Under the pieces are notes generated by a model. The model searched no databases, was not told the DNA's origin, and worked only from the letters and a program-made list of their open reading frames with translations. DNA of 32,278 nt from Actinomycetota bacterium (GTDB lineage Bacteria; Actinomycetota; Thermoleophilia; Gaiellales; Gaiellaceae), in the NCBI GenBank assembly GCA_019236545.1, contig JAFAIV010000343.1:1-32278 (forward strand). The letters run 5' to 3'. Below, piece after piece: positions 14,436 through 21,501 of this stretch (its first letter is position 1; each line of letters opens with the position of its first letter). A program made the translations under genes and the position numbers.

Positions 14436-15298
14436 GGCCGCAGCCGCGCGCCGGTGCCGAGGGCGACGCCGCCGAGGACGAGCGCGAGCGCGGCGAACGC
14501 GGAGGCGGCGAAGCGCTCGCCTAGGAAGATCGCACCGTAGGCGAGCGCGATCGGCGGGATCAGGTAGGTGACGAGGGCGGCGTACGCCGCGCCGGCGCTC
14601 TGGATGAGCGCGAAGAAGAGGAGGTACGCGACCGCCGTCCCCGGGATGCCGAGGACGAGGACGGCGGCGAACGTCTCCGCCTTCGGCACGTGCGCGGGCG
14701 CCTGCGCGATCCCGGCCGGCGCCGCGATGAGCGCGGCAATCGCCGTCGAGGAGAGCGCGACGACGAGCGGCGGCGTTTCGGGCAGATGCCGGACCGCGAT
14801 CAGCTGGCCGAGGGCGTAGCAGAGCGCCATGCCGACGACCGCGAGCGCGGCGAGGAGCTTCCCGTGCGGCTGCGCCCCGACGAGCAGCGCGACGCCGACG
14901 AAGCCGAGCCCGACCCCGGCGAGGCGCGAGCCGCTGACGCGGGACTCGCGGAAGACGAGGAGCGCCGCGACCGCGACGAAGATCGGCACGCCCGCCTGGA
15001 TGATCGACGCGAGGCCGGAGTCGAGGTGCTTCTCGCCCCACGAGAGGAGCCAGAACGGCATCGCCGTGTTGACGATCGCGACGACGAGAAGCCAGGGCCA
15101 GGCGCGGCGCATCTCCCGCCACGTCTCGCGCGCCCCGAGCCGGACGAGCGCGAACGCCGCGAGCGTCAGCGCCGCCGACGCGAGCCGACCGAGGATGAGC
15201 GTCGACGGTGCGAGCTGCCGGTCGGCGATCTTGATGAACATGAACGACGCGCCCCAGATGAGCGCGACCGCGACGAGCATCCCCGGATTTCGCCGCAT
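14399..15298 (-). CDS. EamA/DMT-family transporter
   Basis: Inner membrane protein of 299 residues in the drug/metabolite transporter superfamily, with two EamA repeats and about ten helices. The first helix is MLVAVALIWGASFMFIKIAD, and the family GxxxxS-type start of repeat two is seen around residue 150. The exported substrate (amino acid, nucleoside or metabolite) cannot be told. ATG is preceded by GGAAGGG close by and by TAGCCT 8 nt upstream (15312-15307), the recurring -10-like element. It is divergent from purL with a 44-bp gap and convergent with the permease with a 37-bp overlap of coding ends. Confidence 0.85.
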   Translation of the reverse strand: MRRNPGMLVAVALIWGASFMFIKIADRQLAPSTLILGRLASAALTLAAFALVRLGARETWREMRRAWPWLLVVAIVNTAMPFWLLSWGEKHLDSGLASIIQAGVPIFVAVAALLVFRESRVSGSRLAGVGLGFVGVALLVGAQPHGKLLAALAVVGMALCYALGQLIAVRHLPETPPLVVALSSTAIAALIAAPAGIAQAPAHVPKAETFAAVLVLGIPGTAVAYLLFFALIQSAGAAYAALVTYLIPPIALAYGAIFLGERFAASAFAALALVLGGVALGTGARLRPQSYRIRGSSSP

Positions 15299-15306
15299 CC
15301 CTTCCG

Positions 15307-15312
15307 AGGCTA
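15307..15312 (-). promoter_or_regulatory. -10-like TAGCCT of the DMT transporter
   Basis: Minus-strand TAGCCT, 8 nt before the ATG at 15298. It lies 17 bp from the oppositely facing purL element at 15330, so both promoters share this short divergent gap. Confidence 0.4.
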
Positions 15313-15329
15313 TCGGCCGGAAGCGCGGA

Positions 15330-15335
15330 TAGACT
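15330..15335 (+). promoter_or_regulatory. -10-like TAGACT of purL
   Basis: TAGACT is 7 nt before the proposed CTG start of purL. The same hexamer occurs at the same distance before purM (20047) and 6 nt before the cystathionine enzyme gene (31028). Confidence 0.5.
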
Positions 15336-15342
15336 GAGGCAC

Positions 15343-17250
15343 CTGACGGAGCTGGCAGAACAGCCCCTGCACCGCGCTCTCGGCCTGACGGACTGGGAGG
15401 CGCAGCGAATCCGGGAGCTGCTCGGCCGCGATCCGAACCATTTCGAGCTGGCCGTCTTCTCGCTGCTCTGGTCCGAGCACTGCGGCTACAAGCACTCGGC
15501 GCCGCTGCTGAAGCGGCTGCCGTCGGCGGGCGAACGCGTGCTGCAGGGGCCGGGCGAGAACGCCGGCGTGCTCGACCTCGGCGACGGGCTCGCGGTCGCG
15601 TTCAAGGTGGAGTCGCACAACCATCCGTCCGCGGTCGAGCCGTTCCAGGGGGCGGCGACGGGCGTCGGCGGGATCCTGCGCGACATCGTCGCGATGGGCG
15701 CGCGGCCGGTCGCGCTGCTCGACGGGCTCTGGTTCGGCTCGCCGGACTTCCACTTCTGGCGAGCGGTCTCCGGGATCGGCCACTACGGGAATTGCGTCGG
15801 CGTCCCGACGGTCGGCGGCGCCACGGTCTTCGACCCGGCGTACGCGGGCAACTGCCTCGTCAACGCGATGTGCGTCGGTCTGCTCGACTCCGGCCGGCTG
15901 CACTCGGCGAAGGCGACCGGCCGCGGGAACCTCGTCGTCCTCTACGGGGCGACGACGGGCCGCGACGGGATCGGCGGCGCCTCGGTGCTCGCGAGCGCGG
16001 AGCTCTCCGAGGACGACGCCGACAAGCGCCCGTCCGTCCAGGTCGGCGACCCGTTCATGGGCAAGAAGCTGATCGAGGTCTCGGTCGAGCTCGTCGAATC
16101 CGGTCTCGTCGAGTCGCTGCAGGACTGCGGCGCCGCCGGGCTCGCGTCCGCCCTGTCGGAGATGGCGCGCGACGGCGCAGGGATCGACGTCCACCTCGAC
16201 CGCGTCCCGCTCCGCGAGGAGGGGATGGAGCCGTGGGAGGTCATGATCTCGGAGTCGCAGGAGCGGATGGTCGCGGTCGTCCGGCCGCAGATGCTCGAGG
16301 CCGTCCAGGCGGTCTGCGCGCGCTGGGAGCTCCCGTGCACGGTGATCGGCGAAGTCACGGAGGGTGGCGCGCTGCGCGCCTTCTGGGGCGGCGACGTGGT
16401 CGGCGACGTGCCGGCGGCGCTGCTGACGGACGAGTGCCCGCGCTACGAGGTCGAGCGGCGGGCCGACCCGCGCCCGTCGCGGCCGCGCCCGCAGCAGCGG
16501 GTCGAGCTCCGCGAGGTCTGGGAGCAGTACGACCACCTCGTCGGCTCGCGCACCGTGCGCCGGCCCGGCCTCGACGCGGCGGTGCTGCGGCTGCGGCCGT
16601 CCGTCCGCGGGCTCGCGGTGGCGCTGCAGGGGCCGGCGCCGGGCGAGATGGACCCCTGGCGCGCCGGCGCCCAGGCCGTGCTCGGCGTGGCGCGGAACGT
16701 CGCCTGCGCCGGCGGCGAGCCGATCGGGCTGACGGACTGCCTCAACTTCGGCAACCCCGAGAAGCCGGAGATCGCGCACGAGCTCGCGGAGGCGATCGAG
16801 GGCATCTCGCAGGCCGCCGAGGCGCTCGGCATCCCCGTCGTCTCCGGGAACGTGTCGCTCTACAACGACACGAACGGCGTTTCGATCCCGCCGACGCCGG
16901 TCGTCGGCTGCGTCGGCCTCGTGCCGGACGTCCGCCTCGTCCCGGGCCGCTGGCGCCGCGGCGACGTCGTCCTGCTGGCCACGGCGCCGGAGGACTCGCT
17001 GGCCGCCGAGGCCGCGCTGATCCGCTTCCTCTGGAAGGCCGCGCCGCACCTCTCGCTGTGCCACGACGTCGGCACCGCCGGGGTCGAGGCCGCTCTCGGC
17101 GAAGCGGCCGCGTGGAGCGGCGGCCTGGTGGCCGACGTCGACCTGCCGGGTGACGTCGGGTCGCGAGGCGCGGCGATCCTCGCGACGTCCCCGGACGAGG
17201 TCGCCGGCCTCGGCTCGCGCGGGTTCGTCCAGATCGGCCAGGTGCGCTAG
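15343..17250 (+). CDS. purL: phosphoribosylformylglycinamidine synthase subunit PurL (CTG start)
   Basis: ATP-dependent synthetase subunit converting FGAR to FGAM with ammonia from PurQ, in complex with PurS. The small-type PurL order AIRS, AIRS_C, AIRS, AIRS_C is present: LLWSEHCGYKHS (41-52), VESHNHPSAVEPFQGAATG (89-107), DCLNFGNPEKPE, GNVSLYNDTNG. No ATG, GTG or TTG exists in frame from the upstream sequence to residue 66, yet the conserved N-terminus TELAEQPLHRALGLTD is intact, so CTG at 15343 must start it. TAGACT lies 7 nt before. At 635 residues it is about 100 shorter than usual small PurL proteins. The shortening falls in the last two domains, where the usual HDVSDGG is HDVGTAG. purQ and purS are not adjacent. 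purF follows after 2 bp. Confidence 0.9.
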   Translation: MTELAEQPLHRALGLTDWEAQRIRELLGRDPNHFELAVFSLLWSEHCGYKHSAPLLKRLPSAGERVLQGPGENAGVLDLGDGLAVAFKVESHNHPSAVEPFQGAATGVGGILRDIVAMGARPVALLDGLWFGSPDFHFWRAVSGIGHYGNCVGVPTVGGATVFDPAYAGNCLVNAMCVGLLDSGRLHSAKATGRGNLVVLYGATTGRDGIGGASVLASAELSEDDADKRPSVQVGDPFMGKKLIEVSVELVESGLVESLQDCGAAGLASALSEMARDGAGIDVHLDRVPLREEGMEPWEVMISESQERMVAVVRPQMLEAVQAVCARWELPCTVIGEVTEGGALRAFWGGDVVGDVPAALLTDECPRYEVERRADPRPSRPRPQQRVELREVWEQYDHLVGSRTVRRPGLDAAVLRLRPSVRGLAVALQGPAPGEMDPWRAGAQAVLGVARNVACAGGEPIGLTDCLNFGNPEKPEIAHELAEAIEGISQAAEALGIPVVSGNVSLYNDTNGVSIPPTPVVGCVGLVPDVRLVPGRWRRGDVVLLATAPEDSLAAEAALIRFLWKAAPHLSLCHDVGTAGVEAALGEAAAWSGGLVADVDLPGDVGSRGAAILATSPDEVAGLGSRGFVQIGQVR

Positions 17251-17252
17251 CC

Positions 17253-18635
17253 GTGTGCGGCGTCTTCGGCGTCCACGCGGCCGACCGCGACGTCGCGCGG
17301 CTCGCCTATTTCGGGCTGTTCGCGCTCCAGCACCGCGGCCAGGAGTCGGCGGGGATCGCGGTCTCGGAGGACGGCCGCCTGACCGCGCTCCGCGACGTCG
17401 GGCTCGTCTCGCAGGTCTTCGACGAGCAGAAGCTCCACGGCCTCCGCGGCCAGGTCGCGATCGGCCACAATCGCTACTCGACGACCGGCTCATCCGGCTG
17501 GGCGAACGCGCAGCCGCTGATCCAGCACGGCCGCGCCCGCACGGTGGCGCTCGGGCACAACGGCAACCTCGTCAACGCGACCGAGCTCCGCGAGGAGCTG
17601 CGCGCCGAGGGGATCCGGCTCGGCTCGACCTCGGACAGCGAGCTGATCGCCGCGCTGCTCGCGAGCGACGACGCGCCGCTCGAGGACGCGGCCGCCGCGG
17701 CGATGCGCCGCCTCGACGGCGCGTACTCCGTCGTCGCGCTCTCCGAGGGCACGCTGCTCGCGTTCCGCGACCCGCACGGGTTCCGACCGCTCGTCCTCGG
17801 AAAGATCCACGACGACTGGGTCGTCGCGAGCGAGACGTGCGCGCTCGACCTCGTCGGCGCCGAGTACGTCCGCGACGTCGAGCCCGGCGAGCTCGTGGTC
17901 GTGGGCGACGACGGCCTCCGCTCGCGCCGCGCGCTCGAGCCGACGGACTCGGGCGCGCTCTGCATCTTCGAGTTCTTCTACCTCGCGCGCCCGGACACGA
18001 GCCTCGACGGCGTCGAGGTGCACGGCGCGCGCGTGCGCATGGGCGAGCGCCTCGCGCAGGAGTCGCCGGTCGAGGCCGACCTCGTCCTCCCCATCCCGGA
18101 CTCCGGCACGCCGGCGGCGATCGGTTTCGCCCGCGCGCTCGGGATCCCGTTCAGCGAGGGTCTGATCAAGAACCGGTACGTCGGCCGAACGTTCATCCAG
18201 CCCGACCAGGAGATGCGCCAGCAGGGCGCGCGGCTGAAGTACCACCCGGTCGCCGAGGTCGCGGGCAAGCGCGTCGTCGCGGTCGACGACTCGATCATCC
18301 GCGGGACGACGACCCGGCAGATCGTGAAGATGCTCTTCGACGCGGGCGCCGCCGAGGTGCACGTCCGCATCTCGTCGCCGCCGGTGATCGGCCAGTGCTT
18401 CTACGGGATCGACCTCGCCGACCCGGCCGAGATGGTCGGCTCGCACATGACCGTGGACGAGATCTGCGAGCACATCGGCGCGACGTCGCTCGCATATCTC
18501 TCCCACGAGGGACTGGTCGAGTCGACGCAGCGCCCGGCGTCGTCGCTCTGCCGCGCCTGCCTGACGCGCGACTACCCGACGCAGGTGCCGGCGGAGCACG
18601 CGAAGCTCCGCTTCGAGCCGGCCGCGCGTGCTTGA
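17253..18635 (+). CDS. purF: amidophosphoribosyltransferase PurF
   Basis: First committed step of purine synthesis: glutamine plus PRPP gives phosphoribosylamine. The product is 460 residues, normal length. GTG start gives M-C-G-V-F-G, so removal of fMet (no propeptide) exposes the glutaminase nucleophile Cys2. The PRPP-binding loop is VVAVDDSIIRGTT at 341-353. Four cysteines at 237 (LCIFEFFY), 382 (GQCFYGID), 433 and 436 (LCRAC) match the oxygen-sensitive 4Fe-4S ligands of the B. subtilis-type enzyme. The gene begins 2 bp after the purL stop and overlaps the nucleotidyltransferase remnant by 8 bp, so it is read from the purL promoter. Confidence 0.95.
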   Translation: MCGVFGVHAADRDVARLAYFGLFALQHRGQESAGIAVSEDGRLTALRDVGLVSQVFDEQKLHGLRGQVAIGHNRYSTTGSSGWANAQPLIQHGRARTVALGHNGNLVNATELREELRAEGIRLGSTSDSELIAALLASDDAPLEDAAAAAMRRLDGAYSVVALSEGTLLAFRDPHGFRPLVLGKIHDDWVVASETCALDLVGAEYVRDVEPGELVVVGDDGLRSRRALEPTDSGALCIFEFFYLARPDTSLDGVEVHGARVRMGERLAQESPVEADLVLPIPDSGTPAAIGFARALGIPFSEGLIKNRYVGRTFIQPDQEMRQQGARLKYHPVAEVAGKRVVAVDDSIIRGTTTRQIVKMLFDAGAAEVHVRISSPPVIGQCFYGIDLADPAEMVGSHMTVDEICEHIGATSLAYLSHEGLVESTQRPASSLCRACLTRDYPTQVPAEHAKLRFEPAARA

Positions 18636-19105
18636 CCCGGTCTTCGCGCGGGCGCGCGTAGACGAGAACGTCGTCGGCCTCGTCGTCCACGGCTCGCGCG
18701 CCCGTAGCGGCGCGCACGTGCGAGACGACAGCGACTGGGATCTCGTCGTGGTCGTGCGGGAGCCGCGCGGGGAGTGGTCGCACAAGCGCGGCGAACCGGT
18801 CGAGTACGCCGAGATCTCGCTGGCGCGGCTGCCCGACGTCCCGGATTGGTTCAAGCCCGCACTGCTCTGGGCCGAGCCGCTCCTCGACAAGACGGGCGAG
18901 GTCGCCGTGGCTCGAGTGGGAGCTCCGCGAGCATCCCCTGCCGGTCGAGGTCGACCTGGCACGCCTCGACCGCATCGCTCGCTCGGCCAGCCTCTCCGAC
19001 CAGCAGGAGCTGTTCCGCGAGACGGAGTCGCTCGCGCGCAGCCTTGGTCTCGGCGCGACGATCGACGGGTGGGAGCCGGACGTCGCCTGGCTTCGCGGCG
19101 ACTAG
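18628..19105 (+). pseudogene. frameshifted nucleotidyltransferase-domain protein
   Basis: Starting at GTG 18628, inside the end of purF, the first 93 codons encode a minimal nucleotidyltransferase fold: VVHGSRARSGAHVRDDSDWD holds the G-S motif and the Asp pair that would bind metal. After codon GCC at 18904-18906 the sense continues only in another frame, from TGG at 18908 (WLEWELREHPLPVEVDLARL through DGWEPDVAWLRGD) to the TAG at 19103-19105. A one-base insertion or two-base deletion near 18907 explains this. If read through, the protein would have about 158 residues. It may be a true pseudogene, a sequencing error or a programmed shift. The second-frame stop shares CTAG with a small convergent ORF, which supports that frame being the original end. 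Confidence 0.7.
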
Positions 19106-19230
19106 GACGCCTGCTGTTGCTGCTCGCGCTCTCGGCGGCGGAGCTCGAGTAGCCGCTCCGCGTTCGCCCGTTGCTCGGCGTCCTTCCGCCAGAACTCAGC
19201 CGTCAGCTTCGTCTTCTTCCTCTTCGCCAT
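19102..19230 (-). CDS. tiny basic protein, 42 aa, unknown
   Basis: Not recognised. It begins with a Lys/Arg cluster (MAKRKKTKLT) and continues as a highly charged helix ending in four Gln. GGAGG lies 3 nt before ATG (19238-19234), a closer spacing than ideal. Its first 35 bp overlap the end of the next small ORF upstream, in another frame, suggesting a coupled pair. The stop overlaps that of the nucleotidyltransferase remnant as CTAG. Confidence 0.4.
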   Translation of the reverse strand: MAKRKKTKLTAEFWRKDAEQRANAERLLELRRREREQQQQAS

Positions 19231-19330
19231 CGTCCTCCAGGAAGTCGAGGATCCGGTCGAGCTTCACATGAGCGTACTGGCAGGACATGAGGACGGCATC
19301 GATCGTCTCGCTGTCCGTGCGCTCGGTCAT
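19196..19330 (-). CDS. tiny acidic protein, 44 aa, unknown
   Basis: Not recognised. The sequence has a possible helix (SETIDAVLMSCQYAHVKLDR) followed by a very acidic tail (EDDGEEEEDEADG). The ATG follows GGGG directly with no spacing. An in-frame TTG 12 codons earlier (19366) would add LRRGAGPIILPG, which also looks protein-like, so the true start may be there. Paired with the basic 42-aa ORF downstream, whose start lies inside it; an acidic/basic small pair suggests partners, but this is speculation. Confidence 0.4.
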   Translation of the reverse strand: MTERTDSETIDAVLMSCQYAHVKLDRILDFLEDDGEEEEDEADG

Positions 19331-19413
19331 CCCCGGCAGGATGATCGGACCTGCGCCGCGCCGCAAGATGACGTTTCCGGACTCGCCGCAACCGGACGGG
19401 TTGGCTTGGCACG

Positions 19414-20037
19414 ATGGGCGGCGGCGTGAACCTCTTCCACTACCACCTCGTCACGAGCCGGGTTCGGGAGGTCGAGGCGCGCTACATCGGGAAGCTCGCG
19501 TTCGACCTCGTCGCGCGGCACGGGCGGATCGGCGAGGACCTGACCTCCTACGAGCCCGGCGTCTCCTGGGACGAGCTCGACACGCTCGGCTTCAAGCTGC
19601 GGCTGACCGAGCTCGAACGCGGGGCGGTCAACGTCGTCGTCCAGCCGGGCCAGTGGCCGATGCCGCGCGTCGACCATCTCGGGCTCGCGCTCGACGAGGA
19701 CGAGTTCGACGAGGCGCTCGAGCGGGCCGAGCGGGCCGACCTCCGCGTGCAGGAGCACGGCGGCCGGCGGACGTTCGTCTCCACGAACGCCGGCTACCGG
19801 CTGGAGCTGCACCCGCCGCGCGACTGGATCGACGACCTGCTCGGCCAGGGCGACGAGCTGCGCCTCTCCGAGCTGCACCTGAAGGCCGACGACCCGGAGG
19901 CGAAGGCCGCGGCGCTCGCGCAGATCCTCGGCACCGAGCGGATCGGCAACGACGTCGAGGTCGGCGAGACCCTCGTCCGGTTCGTCGCCGGCGGCCCCCA
20001 GGGACGTCCCGAGCTCCACGGCGAGCTGTTCGTCTAG
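19414..20037 (+). CDS. VOC (glyoxalase/bleomycin-resistance fold) protein, 207 aa
   Basis: Two paired beta-alpha-beta-beta-beta modules are suggested by NLFHYHLVTSRVREVEARYI at the start and by RVDHLGLALDEDEFDEALER near residues 88-107, ending in YRLELHPP. This fits the vicinal-oxygen-chelate superfamily. His8 or His10, the His in VDHLGL and Glu in RLELHPP could form a metal site. The C-terminal third (DDLLGQGDELRLSELHLKAD onward) looks like another half-module. The function is unknown; it could be a lyase, dioxygenase or resistance protein. An alternative start is GTG 19426 (V-N-L-F). It lies between purF and purM on the same strand, 22 bp before purM, which has its own -10-like element. Confidence 0.65.
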   Translation: MGGGVNLFHYHLVTSRVREVEARYIGKLAFDLVARHGRIGEDLTSYEPGVSWDELDTLGFKLRLTELERGAVNVVVQPGQWPMPRVDHLGLALDEDEFDEALERAERADLRVQEHGGRRTFVSTNAGYRLELHPPRDWIDDLLGQGDELRLSELHLKADDPEAKAAALAQILGTERIGNDVEVGETLVRFVAGGPQGRPELHGELFV

Positions 20038-20046
20038 ACGGCCTCG

Positions 20047-20052
20047 TAGACT
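20047..20052 (+). promoter_or_regulatory. -10-like TAGACT of purM
   Basis: TAGACT followed by 7 bases and the TTG start of purM, with no Shine-Dalgarno. Identical hexamer and spacing to the purL element. Confidence 0.45.
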
Positions 20053-20059
20053 CGCTTCC

Positions 20060-20968
20060 TTGACCGAGGACGCGCGCACCTATGACGCCGCCGGCGTCTC
20101 GCTCGACACCGCCAACGCCGTCGTCGGCCGGCTGCGGGCGGCGGTCGAGTCGACGGGCGCGACGGGGTTCGGCCACTTCGCCGGCCTCCACCCGCTCGAC
20201 GAGCGGCGCTTCCTCGCCGCCACGACCGACAGCGTCGGCTCCAAGCTGCTCCTCCACCGGCGCGCGGGGACGCTGCGCTGGGGCGGGATGGACCTCGCGG
20301 CGCACTGCATCGACGACGTCCTCTGCTCCGGCGCGGACCCGCTCTTCCTGCTCGACTACGTCGCCGCCAACCGGATCGAGCTGGAGCAGGTCGCCGACCT
20401 CGTCGAGGGCGCCGCGGAGGTCTGCCGCCGCGCCGGGGTCGCGCTCATCGGCGGCGAGACCGCGGAGCTCCCGGGCGTCTACCGGGAGCAGGAGCTCGAC
20501 TTCGCAGGCACCTGCGTCGGGATCGTCGAGCGCGACCGCGTCATCGACGGCTCGCGCTGCGCGCCCGGCGACCTCGTCGTCGGCCTGCCGTCGGACGGGA
20601 TCCACACGAACGGGTTCACGCTCGTCCGCGCGATCGTCGGCGACGGGGACTTCGACGCCGAGCTCCTGCTCGCGCCGCACCGGCTCTACCTCGACGAGGT
20701 GCGCGACCTCCGCGCGCACGCGGACGTGAAGGCGCTCGCGCACGTGACCGGCGGCGGCATCCTCGGCAACCTGACGCGCGTCCTTCCGGACGGCGTCGAG
20801 GCGCGGATCGACTGGGACTCGTGGGAGCGGCCGCCCGTCTTCCACTGGCTCGCCGAGAACGGCGTCGCCGAGGACGAGCTGCGGCGTGTCTTCAACCTCG
20901 GGATCGGGATGTGCGCCGTCGTGCCGGAGCCGGTCGACGGCCTGCCCGTCATCGGCGAGCTGTCGTGA
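20060..20968 (+). CDS. purM: phosphoribosylformylglycinamidine cyclo-ligase (AIR synthetase)
   Basis: ATP-dependent ring closure of FGAM to AIR. The 302 residues show the AIRS fold: YDAAGVSLDTANAVV near the start, ATTDSVGSKLLL, the family block ALIGGETAELPGVY and the C-terminal half LPSDGIHTNGFTLVR, HVTGGGILGNLTRVLP. It is somewhat shorter than the usual 340-350 residues, lacking part of the C-terminal tail. TTG at 20060 is chosen because of the TAGACT element 7 nt before it and because no ATG or GTG precedes the conserved start. The stop overlaps purN as GTGA, so purM, purN and purH form one translationally linked unit. Confidence 0.93.
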   Translation: MTEDARTYDAAGVSLDTANAVVGRLRAAVESTGATGFGHFAGLHPLDERRFLAATTDSVGSKLLLHRRAGTLRWGGMDLAAHCIDDVLCSGADPLFLLDYVAANRIELEQVADLVEGAAEVCRRAGVALIGGETAELPGVYREQELDFAGTCVGIVERDRVIDGSRCAPGDLVVGLPSDGIHTNGFTLVRAIVGDGDFDAELLLAPHRLYLDEVRDLRAHADVKALAHVTGGGILGNLTRVLPDGVEARIDWDSWERPPVFHWLAENGVAEDELRRVFNLGIGMCAVVPEPVDGLPVIGELS

Positions 20969-21501
20969 TCGGCGTCCTGGTCAGCGGCGGCGGGACGAAC
21001 CTGCAGGCGCTCCTCGACGCCGGGCTGCCGGTCGTCGCGGTCGCGAGCAACCGCGCGGACGCGCCCGCGCTCGCCCGCGCGGCGCACGTCCCCAGGGCCG
21101 CGTTCGAGCTCGCCACATACCCGGATCGCGCCGCGCGCGACGCCGCGATGGCCGACTGGCTCCGCGAGCAGGGCGTCGAGCTGGTCGTCCTCGCCGGGTA
21201 CATGCACATCCTCACGCCGGCCTTCCTCGAGCGCTTCCCGAACGCGGTCGTCAACGTCCACCCGTCGCTGCTGCCGGACTTCCCGGGCGCGCACGCGGTC
21301 GAGGAGCAGCTCGCGGCCGGCGTCGCGGAGTCCGGCGCAACGGTGCATCTCGTCGACGAGGGCGTCGACTCCGGCCCGGTGCTCGCCCAGGAGCGTGTGC
21401 CCGTCCTCCCCGGCGACACCCGGGAGACGCTCCACGAGCGCATCAAGGCGGTGGAGCATAGGCTCCTCCCCGAGGTGGTGAGGGAACTCTGCGCGCGCTG
21501 A
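20965..21501 (+). CDS. purN: phosphoribosylglycinamide formyltransferase (GART)
   Basis: Transfers formyl from 10-formyl-THF to GAR. The 178 residues start at GTG (MIGVLVSGGGTNLQAL), which overlaps the purM stop by 4 nt. Catalytic residues align with the E. coli trio: Asn97 and His99 in NVHPSLLPDFPG and Asp135 in VDEGVDSGPV. It is slightly shorter than E. coli PurN (212) because the C-terminal tail is trimmed. The end overlaps the purH start by 13 bp. Confidence 0.93.
   Translation: MIGVLVSGGGTNLQALLDAGLPVVAVASNRADAPALARAAHVPRAAFELATYPDRAARDAAMADWLREQGVELVVLAGYMHILTPAFLERFPNAVVNVHPSLLPDFPGAHAVEEQLAAGVAESGATVHLVDEGVDSGPVLAQERVPVLPGDTRETLHERIKAVEHRLLPEVVRELCAR
21480..21484 (+). promoter_or_regulatory. 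Shine-Dalgarno that fixes the purH CTG start
   Basis: GAGGG inside the last codons of purN, 4 nt before CTG at 21489. It is the reason to place purH initiation at this CTG, since no ATG, GTG or TTG is available before residue 56. Confidence 0.5.

Noticed and set aside
15307..15335. Purine riboswitch or PurR box in the purL upstream region
   Set aside because: The gap is only 44 bp, no aptamer-like pairing is visible and the likely transcript is leaderless, leaving no room for a riboswitch.
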